A stretch of DNA of 64,000 nt from Talpa occidentalis (Eukaryota > Chordata > Mammalia > Eulipotyphla > Talpidae), in the NCBI RefSeq assembly GCF_014898055.3, contig NW_023603184.1:151532149-151596148 (forward strand). The letters are read 5' to 3'. Below the pieces are notes generated by a model. The model saw only the letters and a program-made list of their open reading frames with translations. It did not search any database and was not told the DNA's origin. A program made the translations under genes and the position numbers. Below are positions 1 through 27,028 of this stretch, in pieces. Within the stretch, counting starts at the first letter, position 1. Each line of letters begins with the position of its first letter.

Positions 1-1036
<1,036 letters not shown>

Positions 1037-4000
1037 GTAAGTGGGCAGGGGCCCCCGCGGCCTGGAGATGGGGGAGCAGCCGGTGGAAATGCCCCACCCT
1101 TCACAGACAGGGCGCGGCGGGGCAGCACCCCCAGCAGGTGGGCAGCGAGGGCACCTGCCTCACGCCACCTGCGCCGAGGCCTGGGCTGCTGGCCTCAGTG
1201 GGCAGGGAGGGCTGGGCCGACACCGACGCTGGCAAACAGCCCCCCAGTCCCTCTGTCCCGGCCCCGGCCCCACCATTCCCTTCGCCCTGGCCCTGCCCCC
1301 CAGTTCCTCTGCCCCGGCCCTGCCCCCCATCCCCCCAATACCCGCCGAGGCAGCTCAGTCAGTTGGTGCTTGAAAAATAGTGGCCTCGAGGTGGGGAGCT
1401 GACCGTGCGCAGTGGTGGCACCTCGCGGCTGGCGGGCACGGCCGCCCTGCGTCTGGCTCGTGGGCTGACAGTGGGCCAGTGCTCTCGGCGCGCCGCCCGG
1501 GCCATGTCCGCCGAGCACCGGGCGACGCTGCTGGGCCGCGGCGGACTCGGGGGCTGGGTGTGCGTTGGGGGGCGGGCCCAGCGGGATGTCGGCTTACCCC
1601 CAGGGCTGGAGGCGCGGCCACTCTGTCCCCCAGAAAGCAGGGCCACAGGCGTCAGGACCGGCCAGGGAGGGTCTGCCCTGCCGCTCCTCACTGCTGTCCC
1701 AGCGCCGCGTCTTGGCCCGCCGGCGGGTCTCGCCCGACCTTCAGGCCCCGCCCTGGGTCGCGGCCTGCCTGGGAAGGGCTCGGTTGGCCGGCCGGCCTCC
1801 CCCGCCCCGTCCCGGTCCCTTGGGGCGTCAAGGGGCAGAGCTCCGAGGCCCTGTCTGGCCGGCACCTGGTCCCCCCGGGTTCTCCCCGCAGGCGTCCAGC
1901 GCCGGCCTCACTCTGCCCCCACGGGCAGCCCCGCTCTGGCAGCAGCCCCTCGGGAGAGGAGGGCCCAGGGACCCCAGCAAGGCCCCTCCCGACTGGTTCC
2001 CGCCCCTGCCGCACCCAGGGCCGCCCCTGCCGGCTCCCAGGACACGCGCGTGAGGAGGGTCCCGACGGCCGCCGCCCAGGGCTTGGCATGGACGCCACCT
2101 CCTTCCTGCCTCCCTCCCCTCCTGCCGCAGGCCTCTCCGCCGCCCTGGCTCCTTCCTGGACGGCGGCGCCCGCCCTGCCAGGGGGACTTGGCCCGCGCGT
2201 CTCGGCGCGGACACTGGCGAGCGGCAGGGGCCGCGCCTCGGGGACAGCCTCGCGGCCGCAGCCTTCCAGGCTCAGGACCCCTGCAGTGGCGTCCAGGCTT
2301 TACCTGGAACCAGCAGGAACCCGAGGGGCAAAAATTGTCCCGCCCAAGGGGGGCCCCGCCTGCCTCAGGACTCAGGCCGGGGATGGACGAGGGGTGCCGG
2401 CGGGAGGGACACCTGGACACCCGCCGGCACGCGAAGGGGCTCCATCCCAGTTACTTCAGAACAGACCAAAGGCCTGAGGGCCGCTGGACTCCGACCCCGC
2501 CTGGAGACCCCAGACTGGGCAAAGGGCTGAGCCGCCCCGACGCTGTCAGTGCGAGGAAACGCACCGATGGCGACTCGTCAGACTTGGGGCTTCCGCTATG
2601 CCGGGGGCGTTGGGGAGCTGGCAGGCGCGGAAGGACACCCCGACACGGCTGTCTGAGGCCGGCTGAACGGGGGCCAGCAGCCCCAGTGGGCGACGGAGCG
2701 GGTCCACGGCTTCCCGGGGAGCAGGGGGGTGAAGGCACTTGGGCCACCAACAGGCGGGCATAACCTCCGTGGGGTGGGGTGCAAGCCACGGCCCTTGGTC
2801 GGGCCCTGAAACCTGAGCAGGACCCCAGGGAGCCCTCCCAGGACTGGGGTCCGCACGAGCCCAACATGGGGGTCCCCGAGTGGCGACACCAAGAACGGGA
2901 CTGCGAGCGCCCACAGCGAGGGCCGGACACGCTGCTCCGGAGCAGGTCCCGGGCCGAGGGCGCCCTGCCTTGGCAGGGGCGGGGGGCTCTTTGGGGGTGC
3001 CCAAGGCCCGCTGCCTGGGGCAGCAGTTGGGAGGGGGTGGGGCGGGGCCTGCTCCCCACGGGGTGCGGGCGCGAGGACGGGGCAGGGTGGCGGCCGGGGC
3101 GGAGTGGACGCCAGGCCCCGGCGGGCCTTTATGTATAGCTGTGCTTTGGAGCCAAAAAACGTCTGTAAATGACCACCCCCAAAAAGCAACGCCTATGAGT
3201 TGAGCATAAACGGAAATACCGACCCACCGTGTTGCTGGCCTGAGACGTCTCACTGCGAGCACGTCTCTCCCCCCAAGTGGGGCGTGCGCTGGGGCCGGAG
3301 CTGCCAGGAGGACCGGCTGGGCCAGGGGCTGGGCCGTGGCCATCAGATTAGCGGCGGTGCCGCCCGCGAGCCGTATTCCTGCCTGACGGGTCCGGGCTCT
3401 GGCCCTGGCACCCCAGTTGCTGGGCACAGAGGCCGGCCCAGGCGGAAGCGGGGATTTCTCCCCCGAGGCGGGATGAAGTGGGGGCCGGGACACAGAACTC
3501 CAAGCACTCATGTTCCCTGAAGCCGAGGAGACGCACCACCCTCACTGCAGCTCAACCCGGCGTCCCCCAAACTCCTGCAGCCCGAGCCCCCCAGGACCCC
3601 CCACACACCAGCCCTGCCAGTGGTTTGGAAGATGGATCAAGCCCCACCCTGGCTCCAGGGCTCCTGCGGGGAGCAGAGCAGCGCCCCGGGACAGGGTGGG
3701 CGCCAGCTGGGATCACAGCAAGGGTCCCCAGAGACGGGCAGGGGGCTGGGCCACTCGGGATGCCCCCCGACCTGGACACCCGCCCCAATCCACCACTGGG
3801 TCAGACCCCACATGGCCACTTTCTCTTGTCCTGAGTCGCCCGAGGGATCGCGGATTCTCTGGAGCCACTCGGGGGAGCCCGGCTTCCCGGCAGGGCAGGG
3901 CCGGTGGCTGTGCTCTTCTTGGGACCAGCAAGCGGGCGGCAACGCCCAGGGTGAGGTGAGGGCTGCGCGGCAGCGCCCAGGATGGGTTAGGTGCTGCGCT

Positions 4001-6452
4001 TGCCACCTGCAGAGGGAGTAGCCCCTGCCCCAGGCAGCCAGAGCCTGAGTGTGGGCAATGGCCAGGCCCCACCCACCTTCCATACCCTCCTGCCCACCCT
4101 GCTGGCCGCTGCCGCAGGGGAAAACCAGGCCTTGAACAGGGTTGGAACGGAGCCCCAGGGTCAGCTCCCAGCTGGAGGCATCCCCCTGCGGCTTCACTCC
4201 CTTGGCCTACAGGCGGCAACCACCCGAGCCCACTCGTGCTGCCCGCCTCCAAGGGTCAGGGACTGGGTCTTCTGCGGAGCCTGCCCACCAGGGTGGGCCC
4301 CGGGGAACAAGGCTGGCGGGCAGTGATGCTTCTGCCACGAGCGGAATCCGGGCCTCAGCGTCAGGCCAGGGAGCCTGCCCCCCAGGCCCCCCCGGGAGCT
4401 GCAGGCTGCAGCCAAGGCTCCCTTTGGGCTTTGGCACCACATGGTCCTGGTGCAACTCTCAGCTGTCCGGCTGCAGGAGCACCTGACCAGGTGCCGAGAG
4501 AGCCCTGACCAGTGGAGGCGCCAGTCTCATGGCCCTGCCTGGCTAAGCCCTGGGCTCCGCAGCGGCAGGCTCAAGCCCACCAGACAAGGCCAGCCTTGGC
4601 CACAAGGCACGCCCACCCCTGAGGCCTGGAGGCCGAGGCAGGGCCGCCGCCGTTTCTGCCGTCCTGATGCAAATGCAGCCAAGGTGGACAGCGTGGGCGG
4701 AGCGGCCCAGGCCCCAGTCCTGGACTCTGGAGGGCAGCTGCAGCTGCCAGGCCAGCTTGCTCCCCAGCACAATCCGGCTCAGCCAGGCCCACCTCCCAGT
4801 GCAAGGGGCCCAGGACCCCCGGGGCCCACCACCACGCACAGAACCTGCCCTACCCCGGCACCCGCCAAAGCAAGTCGGGGATATTTGGCCCTTCGTGTTC
4901 ACTGCAGTGTCTCCTGCAGTCCCTTGGAGGGGTCATTCCGGCCCCTGGGAGGAGGTGATCTCCACGGGACACCCCCACAGGGGCACCCCCCTCGGCCACG
5001 CCCCCCTTAGTCCACGTGGGACTGCCGGCTTTCTCCAGAGCCCATGGGGCTGCAAGCCCACCAGAAGCGCCCGGGGCGCTGGGCTGGCTGCCCCCACCCC
5101 CTTTCCTTGTGGCTCCTCCATCAAGCTCTGGTGTCTTCCTCAAGAACTTGTTGCGACAAAATAGCGTGACTGAGTGGGGATGGCCTGCCCGAGACAGCCG
5201 CCAAGGCCCCAAGGGCAGAAGGCCCACACCGAGGCCAGGGCCACAGCAGGACAACAGCCGCACGACAGGGCCTCTCGGCTGTGGCCCGTCAAAGGACAGG
5301 GCCTGCCGGGGCCTCCCCCGCACAACTGCAGGAGGCCTCGGGTCCAGGAAGCACCGGGATTTACCTTAGGAACAGGGAGACAGAGCTCCCCGAGGCCACA
5401 GGTGGGGGCTGCAAGCACAAGCAGTGCTGGTCACCGGTCAGCAGAGCTGGGCAGCGCTGGCCAGTGGGGATGGGCACTGCTGGTCCCCCAGAGGCCGTGT
5501 CAGAGCCCCCCAGTGTTGACAGCTGTGGGAGTTGTTGGGCAATGCCAGCAAAAGCAGCTCTTTGAGGCACCTGGGGCAGGGGGTGCTCTGGGCTCCTCTC
5601 AGGAGATGAGGCCCCATCTCTGCACAGGTTTGCAGCTTCTTGCTCCCTCTGGGGCCGGTTGCTGGGTGCTGCTGCTTTCTTTTCAGGCCGGCCACTGGTG
5701 CTTCTTCGCAGGCTGGAACTGCCCCTCAGCTCTCCAGACCCTGCCTCATACCCTCTTTCAGCCCCCCAAGTCTGACTGGACCATTTCTTAATACTATGGC
5801 TGAATCACCCTTTTAGCACCTATCAGCTCGTAGCTTGTACCTGACTGGTCCAGTCCACGATCCCAGCGCCAAGTACAAAAGGGAGGCTGCTAGGCTCCGA
5901 GGAGCCGCAGCCAGAGCAGGCCTGTGGTGGGCAGCAGTTGAGAGCCCCCTCCCGCCGCTGAGGGGCTCCAGTCTCATGCTCACGTGGCCACACGCTGGCT
6001 GCATGGGCCTGAGTGTGGGCTCAGGGTGCTACTTGGCCCCAGGTGGGCACGAAAACACGCTCAGCTGCACAGTGGCCTCCTGTGGGGAGAGACCCCGCGC
6101 AGCGAGCAGAAGGGCCTTAACCTGAGTCTCAAAGGCACGTGAAAATACATGCGTCTTGGAGGAAAACCTCTGAGCGACCGGACCTGGTGCTGAGGGCCCG
6201 GAATGTGACCTGCGTGGAGCCAGGCCTCCACGTCTCTGCGGTCTTAGAACAAGAAATAATGAGCCAAACTCCCATGCTCTAGCTAGGGGGCGATGAGAGT
6301 ATGTGCATGAGACCTAACCACCTGGCACCCTACTGTCTGACATGGGTAGTAGTAAGAAAGCAGAATAATCAGTCACATGTGCTGTCAGCAGATGGCACGC
6401 TTTGACGTTACACCTGCTGCACTTGAAGTAGTGTGTAAGAGAGCACTGAGAA
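1037..6452. other. SNED1 terminal intron/3' region, no convincing exon seen
   Basis: GC-rich sequence with many long but meaningless open frames. I looked for the last SNED1 exons (a Cys-rich EGF module, then a basic tail) and saw no convincing Cys-patterned exon with good splice sites. From about 6120 the sequence becomes AT-richer, as in a mammalian 3' UTR. The terminal exons may be too diverged to see by eye, or absent. Confidence 0.4.
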
Positions 6453-6458
6453 AATAAA
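6453..6458 (+). terminator. AATAAA poly(A) signal, possible SNED1 3' end
   Basis: AATAAA lies in the AT-richer stretch 6120-6530. It is on the strand of SNED1 and 1.0 kb from the convergent MTERF4 poly(A) signal. In human the two genes are also tail-to-tail. Assignment to SNED1 is inference, because its last exon was not found. Confidence 0.3.
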
Positions 6459-6621
6459 GATTCACTGCATGTTGGACATGACAGTCCCCCAAGTCTGATT
6501 TCCTTCACCGTCACGTCCAAGGTCCAGGACTCACTAGAAGTCCATAGCCCCCGACATGGTCGCGGGCCAGGGAGCCGTCTTCATGCTCAGATGCCTTTGC
6601 CTGTGGCCAAGCAGCAGCTGC

Positions 6622-6874
6622 AGGGCCTCCCTGGGGGGCACAGGGGTTACAGACGGCCATGAAGCTGTCGGCAGCCACTGCGGCCTGCGTTCCATCCCCA
6701 GCCGGGGAGCTACCCACATGGCGCAGCAGACCTCTCCAGTCTCCCGCTGCTCCCTCAGTAGGGTCTCAGTGGACCCGCCTGTTCTGCTCCCCGCTCTGTC
6801 TCTGGTGGGTCCTCACACCCCTGCACCTCTGGTCTGTACCAGTTCTTGTAGCATAAATAAATCTTTAAAAAAAA
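6622..6874 (+). mobile_element. poly(A)-tailed interspersed repeat, copy 1
   Basis: About 250 bp ending in TTCTTGTAGCATAAATAAA, then CTTT and a run of A. The same sequence recurs at 62039-62292 (opposite strand) and 62432-62630. Shared blocks include a GGCCTCCCTGGGG start, GCTGTCGGCAG, CTCCCGCTGC, CCTGTTCTGCTC and the tail. The A tail and dispersed copies suggest a retroposon (a SINE, or the 3' end of a longer element). I do not recognise the family. It carries its own AATAAA. Confidence 0.6.
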
Positions 6875-7479
6875 GCAGCAGCTGCAGACAGTTGCCTTCC
6901 CCGTGGCAGCCAGACCATTGGAGGCTCAGGCACCTGAGCCTTAGGCCTTGGTCACAGCACCGCAGGAATTTCCCGCATCGGCCCCATGCCAGGTGCTGGG
7001 GAAGGGAGGAGTGCGCCCGGCTGCGCGCCCTGCTGCCTTCCCCCCGCTGGGAAGTCCCCTGGGCAGAGGGTGGGGAAACGGCCTGCACCGCCCCGGCCCT
7101 CCTGTCCAGCACACACCGCTGAGCACTCAATGTGCCAGAGGCCTCAGGCCTGGAGGCAGCCATGTGACCTACCCATGATGCTGGGAAAAAGTGCCAGGCG
7201 CCCCCGGACACCCATGCGGGCCCAGCCTCACAGCAAGTCGTGCCCTGCTGTGCCTCGGAGGCAACCACGGAACAGGAAGTGACCTCCCGACTGCCAGCAC
7301 AGTCGCCCCGGGGCAACGCCGTCTGCACAGGCAGGCACTGCGGCGCGCTGGGGCCTCTCCGCCGCAGTCCGTCTCGCAGAGGGATGTGGATCCATCTGGA
7401 GCAAGAGGGGCTCTCTCCACAGCCCGGTATGCTCACAACACGCAGGACAGAGACCGCGTCTTGATGTTTCAAGCCCAAC

Positions 7480-7485
7480 TTTAAT
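7480..7485 (-). terminator. MTERF4: ATTAAA poly(A) signal of MTERF4
   Basis: ATTAAA on the minus strand, about 145 bases downstream of the MTERF4 stop codon. It is the only canonical-type signal near the 3' end and implies a short 3' UTR ending near 7465. Confidence 0.7.
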
Positions 7486-7627
7486 GCTCAAGGAGGCCTC
7501 ACTGGACGCCACGTCTGGCTGCCGTGGCGCGCTGCCCACTTCTCAGACGAGACCTCACCAAAACGCTAGCTTTAGGATGAAAGCAACCTAAGGAAGTCCA
7601 GACACGCCCCCAAAACTCTGAGATGAC

Positions 7628-10097
7628 CTAGACCCTTGAGCCCTGGGCTCCCTCCCCGTCCTCATCCCCGTCCCCCAGCAGGTGGTTCTCAGACGCTTCG
7701 GCCTCCTCCCGAGCCAAGAGCTTCTTAAAGACCTCAAACTCCTCGGCGGGCGCGTGGGCCGTCCTGGCCAGAAACTCGGCCTCGGACACCCTGAGAATGT
7801 CCTTGAGCGGGGGATTGGGGATCCGCGTCTGCCCCTTCTTATCTGGGGTCTGGTACCGCCCCAGGCGCTCCAGGAACACGTGCCTCTGCCGGACCTTGGC
7901 CATGGAGTACTGCAGGACGTCGGTCTTCACCACGTCCGCGTGCTTCAGCCCCAGCCGGAAGTGGGCATACTGTGGGCACAGGGAGTCAGCGGGGCGCGGC
8001 CCGGCACAGCGGCAGCTGCTGTCAGACCCCTGTCAGACCCCGCGGAGATGAACGCAGCAGGACCAGGGGCAGGAGGCAGGGCTCAGCCCCACCCTCCCCC
8101 ACACAGAATTGTAAGTGTCGTCCAGAGACTCGGGCAAAGGAACCTGCAGCGGTTTGTAAGGCTGCGCCACAGCCGCCAGCCAGTCTCTGGGCCGGCTCAT
8201 TGCTCACTGACAGCAAAAAGCCATAGAAGTGAAGGCGAGAAATGACCTGCTGCAGGCAGCGTGGGGGCTACCGGGAACCCCAAACCTGCCTGTCCCCGGC
8301 ACGTCAGCCCTTCAGTGGAAAGGCCCTTCACCACGGCTGCCGTGGGGAGGAGCGAGAGGAGGGACGGAGCTGAGAGGCCAAGCATGGCCCAGAGCAAGCC
8401 CCAGGAGGGACCCCCGGCTCAGGCCCTCTAGTGGGGACATGGGGAGGGCAGGGCAGCCTGGGAGGAAAGAGCCACAGCGAAGCACAAGTCAAGGTAAAGT
8501 CCGCAGCCGCCTCCGCAGGCCCCTCCACGTCCCGGCCAGTAACCACGCGGCCTCTTCAAATGCCCCACGCCCCTGCAGGCCGCCTCCCTGGCCCCCTCCC
8601 CAGCTTCCCCTTCGTGGGGCAGGGAGCCTGGACCACCCCCTTCTGTGGATATCACACCGGGCAGCCGCCGCATGACCGGGGGCGCCCCAGGCTTCTCGTC
8701 CACTTGCTGACCCTCACGCCTCTGACACCCCTGCTGCCCTGCCCTGGCAGCTGCACCCAACAGCCTCACCTGGAACTTGTACTCCAGCTCCGTGGGGTCC
8801 GCTCGGAGAACGTGCGGGCACCTGTGCAGCAGCTCCGTGACCTGCTGTGCGCTGAAGAGGCACTTGTCCCTCAGAACAGCCAGGACCGCGTCCAGGTCCC
8901 GCTGAGGCATGGAGAGGACCTCCGGACAACAGGAGAGCACCCTCTTCAGCTTTCCTGCGCGACACGGCCAAGGTCCAGCAGTGACCCGGGGCTTCCACAG
9001 CCCAAGCACCAGCCTCTGGCTGCCCCAAGACAGGCGCCCTGGCCCTGGCCCTGCTGCCTCCCTCCTGCGCTCCATCGCCGTCGCCCCCCGCGCCCCACAG
9101 CAACTGGGACAGCAGCCTCTGCGCCTCCCACTTCCCCGCAGACCCGGAGTACTCAGCCCGCAGCCTCGGCGCAGGCCTGCCCCCGTCCCGCAGCGCCCCC
9201 CACGCTCAGCCCCAGCGGCCGGCACCCGCCCCCTCCGGGCTGCCAAGCCCCGCCGGGTCCCTCCCAAACCGACCAGCCGGGCCCTGCTCGCGCCAGAGCC
9301 CTCCAGGGCTCCCGCCCCCGCGCCAGGGCCCTCCCGCGCCGCCCTCCCCGCACCTTCTCCCAGGCCGAGCTTCCGCAGGTGGCCGGAGCGCCTCCTCAGC
9401 TGCGGGAGGGGCAGCCCCAGCAAAGCGGGGCTCCTGGTCAGGGCCCCGCAGGCCGGCTCGGGGTGCAGGCCCAGCAGCAGCAGCTCCGACACGACGCCCA
9501 GCAGCTGCTGCGGGCGGGTCCCGGGCCGCGCGGCCAGCAGGGCGCCCACGTGCGCGTCGCGGAAGCCCCAGTCCCGGAGGCGGCTGGCCACGCCGTCCGG
9601 CCCCGCGCACGCCGCGCGGCGCTCTCGGGGGCCCGCTCCTCCGGGGGCCGTGGCCAGCGGGCGCGGCGGCGCGGCTTCGGCCCTGCGCTGTCCTCGGGGC
9701 GGGGGCGGCGTCCGGGCCGCGCGGGCCCAGGCCGGGGCGCCCAGGCGGGAAACCTGCGACACGGAGCGGAGGCTCGTCGGGCGCCGCCGCGCGGGCCACG
9801 GGGCGGGCGGCGTCGGGGACGCCCCGAGGCCGAGTCCCCGCGCGGGGCGCCGCGCGGCTGCGCCAGGGCCCGGGGCCCCGCGCCTGGGGGACGAGGAGGA
9901 CGCGGGGGCGGGTCGCGGGGGGTCCCGGGGGGGGAGCAACGGGGGAGGGGCTCCCCGGGGCGCCGCTTCTCTGCGGGCGGCGAGGGAAGCCCGAGGAGCC
10001 TCCCCCGGCGCCGCCGAGGCGCTCCGGCCCCGTGGAGCAGCCTCCGCCCGAGGGGCCGGCGCCCCCGCGCCCTCACCTGCCGGCCGGGCGCCGCCAT
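7628..10097 (-). CDS. MTERF4: mitochondrial transcription termination factor 4
   Basis: Four coding exons: 10097-10077 (MAAPGRQ), 9753-9354, 8954-8770 and 7969-7628, total 948 nt, 315 aa. All introns are GT-AG with phases 0, 1, 0. MTERF4 is a mitochondrial matrix protein. It binds the methyltransferase NSUN4 and directs it to the large ribosomal subunit, aiding mitoribosome assembly. Seen here: an Arg/Ala/Pro-rich N-terminus fitting a presequence, then mTERF helical repeats ([32 protein letters not shown]), then the conserved block with [17 protein letters not shown] and [13 protein letters not shown]. The C-terminus is [15 protein letters not shown], much shorter than the long Asp/Glu tail I recall in human (381 aa). 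The start is the ATG in a YY1-like CATGGCGGC context, matching human MAAFGRQ. Its 5' end faces the 3' end of PASK. Confidence 0.93.
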
Positions 10098-10160
10098 GAC
10101 GCGCCGCGGGGCGCCCGCCCGCACTTCCGGCCTCGCGGTGACGTCTTTCCGGCGCGCCAG
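10095..10160 (-). promoter_or_regulatory. MTERF4: MTERF4 core promoter elements
   Basis: In the CpG island around the MTERF4 start lie CACTTCCGG (10122-10130, ETS-type), TGACGTC (10139-10145, CRE-like), a second TTTCCGG, and a YY1-type ATGGCGGC overlapping the initiator ATG. ETS, CRE and YY1 sites are common in TATA-less promoters of nuclear genes for mitochondrial proteins. Binding is inferred from motifs only. Confidence 0.5.
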
Positions 10161-11546
10161 GCGCGCGGCCCGTGCGGTCGCCTCGGAGGGGCGCGGCGCT
10201 CGGCCCGGGGCCGGCGGGGCAGGGGCGCGTCGAGCTGTAACAGGGGGGTCCCCAGGAAAGGGGGAGGTTCCCTGCCCCACCCGAGGGAGGGTGGAGCTGA
10301 GCAGGGAGAGGAGAAGCGGCAGAGGAGACGAGGAAGGAAGCGGGATGGAGCCGGGAGACACGTGAAGAAGCTGCGCCTGCCTGGTGGTCGTGGACGCGGA
10401 CACAGATGCGGGCGAGACCCGTGGGAGGGACAGTGGCGGCTTTTATCTGGATGTTGATTTTGCTCTTTTCCTTCCGGGCTTGTCTGGTTGTTTCTGGCCC
10501 TTCGCTGTGGGTCCCCCTGGAAGATGCTTTAGACTGTGGCAGGCTTTGGGGCCCTGTTCTGGGCCGCTCCCTTATGGATGGACTTTTACCCACGAGGGGA
10601 CGGGTCACTTTGGGCGCTTCATTTAGAAACTAGACTCTTTGCCTTTCCCGTCTTGTTTCCTAGTTGTATTAAAGTTCCTTCCCGTTAAAGTCTCCTATGT
10701 CTTGTGTGGATGTGGCGGATGGCAGAACCCATGTAGAATAGGCAGGTGTGCGGGGTCTGGGCTGCCCCTCTCTCTGTCCTATAACAGTGCGGCCCCGCTC
10801 TCTCCTCGCCGCCGGCCGCGCGGGGCTAGGGGCGCGGAGGGGTCTCTCCCTGCCCCCCCCCTCAGCCCAGGCCGTCTAATGAAGCTGACGTCGCGCCACA
10901 CCCCGCTGGGTGCCCGTGGGGTCCGCGTGCCGTGGGGCCGACGAGGGCACGTGCCCGAGCGGGGCGGGGCAGGGGCCTGGGACGTCCCGGAGGGGAGAGG
11001 GCCCCACCTGGTAAAAGGGGGTGCTCTGTGCCTTGCCATCCAAGTAGGCTTCTGGTAAAAACCCTGGTTCTGCGCAAAACCGTCAATACCTTGTTGAGGG
11101 GGCGCATCCCTGCCCTCCCCACGAAGTGACCCACGTCACATAACCAGCCTCAGCCGATCCCCTAGTGAGCAGGCAGCCTCCCCACGGCCGGCCGGGGTTC
11201 TGACGCACCTGTCGCCAGTGGGGAGGGGGCTGCCGCCTGTGTGCCCCAACCGGCTGTAGAAGGGCCAAGCCCCTGCTCAGGGCGATGGCCTTGCCACGCG
11301 GCCACCGGCTCAGCAGGGGGGATGGTAGGGGTGCTTCGGGGTGCCCTATCCCACTACAAGAGCCCGCTGCACAAAGGGGAGCCCCAGAACCCCTCCTGCC
11401 AGCTGACCTGCTTCGGAGCCTGGGGGGGACCCCTGCCTGACTGAAACTGACCCTCTTTGGCTGTGGCAAGTGGGGGTGCAGAGATGGAAGAGGGGCGCCA
11501 GTGCCCCCCCATGAGGAAGACTCAGTGGCCACTCGCTTACAGGAGC
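10161..11546. other. spacer between the MTERF4 promoter and the PASK 3' end
   Basis: 10161-10370 continues the CpG-rich MTERF4 upstream region. 10430-10740 is locally AT-richer (several TTTT runs and an ATTAAA near 10668) and may be an old insertion I cannot classify. The rest is GC-rich with no splice-bounded exon, RNA gene or recognised repeat. Confidence 0.5.
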
Positions 11547-11552
11547 TTTAAT
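11547..11552 (-). terminator. PASK: ATTAAA poly(A) signal of PASK
   Basis: ATTAAA on the minus strand, 228 bases past the PASK stop codon, with GAGTCTTCCTCATGG downstream. It implies a compact 3' UTR of roughly 250 bases. Confidence 0.65.
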
Positions 11553-11779
11553 CTGGAAAACCTGCAGCTCCACCGCAAGGCGGGGGCCTGGGCTGACCCC
11601 ACCCAGCAGGGCCCAGGCAGCCCATGGTAGCCCCTCACAGGGCAGCGCTGCTGCTGGCGATGTGGGGGCCTCACGGGGCTGTTGGGGCCAGGGCACTGCC
11701 CCTGCAGGGGTTCTGGGGCACCGTCCCATGTAAGCTAGGCTGGTGCTGGGCAGCTGGCAGGCGGCTCCCGTGTCAGAGC

Positions 11780-25112
<13,333 letters not shown>

Positions 25113-26535
25113 GGGGAAGGGCGGCACGGGGCCCGCGTCACCTGGAAGAGAGCGAGTGGGTGGCGTCCCGATTCGGGCGTGCTGCAGCCATCAGCCCCGC
25201 CCAGAGGCTGAGCCCAGTGGCTCCCGGCCGGACCCGGCTGCTCTGGGTCAGCCTCTCCGGTAGACGCCAGGGAGGCCTGGGGAGGGGAGAGCCGAAAGGG
25301 CAGGCCCGGCTGAAAGCAGGCGGGGGGGAGCCCTGGGAGAGGGCCCTCCCAACTCTGGGGACCAGACGCCCCAGAACCGCCGCTGTAGCTGCCAGCGGAG
25401 CAGCCGCGCGTGGCCACGGGATCTGACCCAGGGGTCGAGAGGACGCCTGGCGCGGCGGGTTTCCCTTGTTCTCGGCGTTGGACTTTCAGATGCCGGCACG
25501 TCTGTACACGGAGAGGGGGAAAAGCAGCGAACCCTGTTCCCTCCACCAAGCGCCCTCCTGGGGGCCGCCTGCAGGACAGCAGTCCAGCACCGTCTGGGGG
25601 GCCCACACCCCTCTGCTGGTGGGGGCCGGTGTGGAGCCCAGGCCGGGCCTCCTGCTCCCGCCTCCAGCGCCTCTTCCCCAATGGGCCTCACGAGACAGAG
25701 GCCGAGCAGCAGGGCCTGGCCAGGCTAAGGGTCTGGGGTGGCCGTGGGCTCTGGGTGGAGCTCCAAAGTGCCCATCTCCCAGGGTGAGGGAAGCCCTCAG
25801 CCAGACAGTAGCAGGGGTTCGCAGGCAGCTTCTGAGCCCGTGGGTGCCACACGGGGAGTCCCCCAGAGCACCGTCCTCCTCCAGCCAGAGCACAGAGCAG
25901 GGGACAGCCGGGAGTGGCCAGCCCTCAGGAGGGCCAGGCTGGGCAGCAGCACAGCGCATGGCTGTGCGGGATCACTGGCCGAGGCTGTAAGCCTGCTTCC
26001 TCTGGACCTCGGCAACACGACCTTCCTCGGAGACAGTGGACATGAGGCGGCTGCAGGAACGCTGGCCAGGATGCGAGAAGGGCGCCCTCAGGGCGCAGGC
26101 CAGCCCAGGCTCTTGGGAAGAGGCACCAGTGCAACTGAGCCCCCCAAGCAAAGCGGAGACCCTTGCAGGTGAATCCCCACACGCCCCGGGGCAGCTGGGC
26201 CCACCGGGCAGGGCAGGAGCTGGACAGGTAAGGCCAGCACCTCGGGGCCTCCTCAGCCCTGACCAACTCCACCCCAAGACGGACTCGCAGACGCCGTGCG
26301 CCTACAGAACCTTCTCAAAGACCCTTCCAGAGTGACTGGGGGATGCCAACCCCAGCAGATCTTAGCGCCAAGCAGTGCCGGGAAAGTCGGGACGGGGCAC
26401 AGGAGCCCTTGAGAAACCCCAGGTGGAGCTGACACCTGTTCACTGAGCGATGCAGGGAGAAAGGCAAATGTCCAGGTCAGCCAGTGCCCAGCCTGGCGAA
26501 GAAGGGAGCCTGGCGCAGACAGGCAGGCAGAGGGC

Positions 26536-26949
26536 AGGCCGCTGGCCCCCAGGAGGGAGGGGACAGGGCCGCTGGCCCAGGAGGGAGGGACAGGGCCGCT
26601 GGCCCAGGAGGGAGGGGCAGGCCGCTGGCCCAGGAGGGAGGGGCAGGCCGCTGGCCCAGGAGGGAGGGGACAGGGCCGCTGGCCCAGGAGGGAGGGGACA
26701 GGGCCGCTGGCCCCCAGGAGGGAGGGGCAGGCCGCTGGCCCAGGAGGGAGGGGCAGGGCCGCTGGCCCAGGAGGGAGGGCAGGCCGCTGGCCCCCAGGGG
26801 GAGGGGCAGGGCCGCCGGCCCAGGAGGGAGGGGCAGGGCCGCCGGCCCAGGAGGGAGGGGCAGGGCCGCCGGCCCAGGAGGGAGGGGCAGGGCCGCCGGC
26901 CCAGGAGGGAGGGGCAGGGCCCAGGAGGGAGGGGCAGGGCCGCTGGCCG
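26536..26949. repeat. GC-rich minisatellite in the 5' UTR intron of PASK
   Basis: About 410 bp, 14 or so copies of a 26-31 bp unit built from GGCCGCTGG, CCCAGGAGGGAGG and GGCAGG, with later units reading GCCGCCGG. It lies in the first PASK intron (27028-25142), just downstream of the CpG-island promoter. The long frames through it are repeat artefacts. Confidence 0.95.
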
Positions 26950-27028
26950 CCGGCGGGGGCGAGGGGTCAGGGCCGCGGGCTGCCCTGCTGCGGTGCGGGC
27001 GGGCCGGCCTCGCGCGCGCCCGGCTCAC

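Noticed and set aside
8428..10608. 726-codon minus-strand frame
   Set aside because: It strings together MTERF4 exons 2 and 3, their introns and upstream DNA. The phase-consistent four-exon model fits human MTERF4 better.
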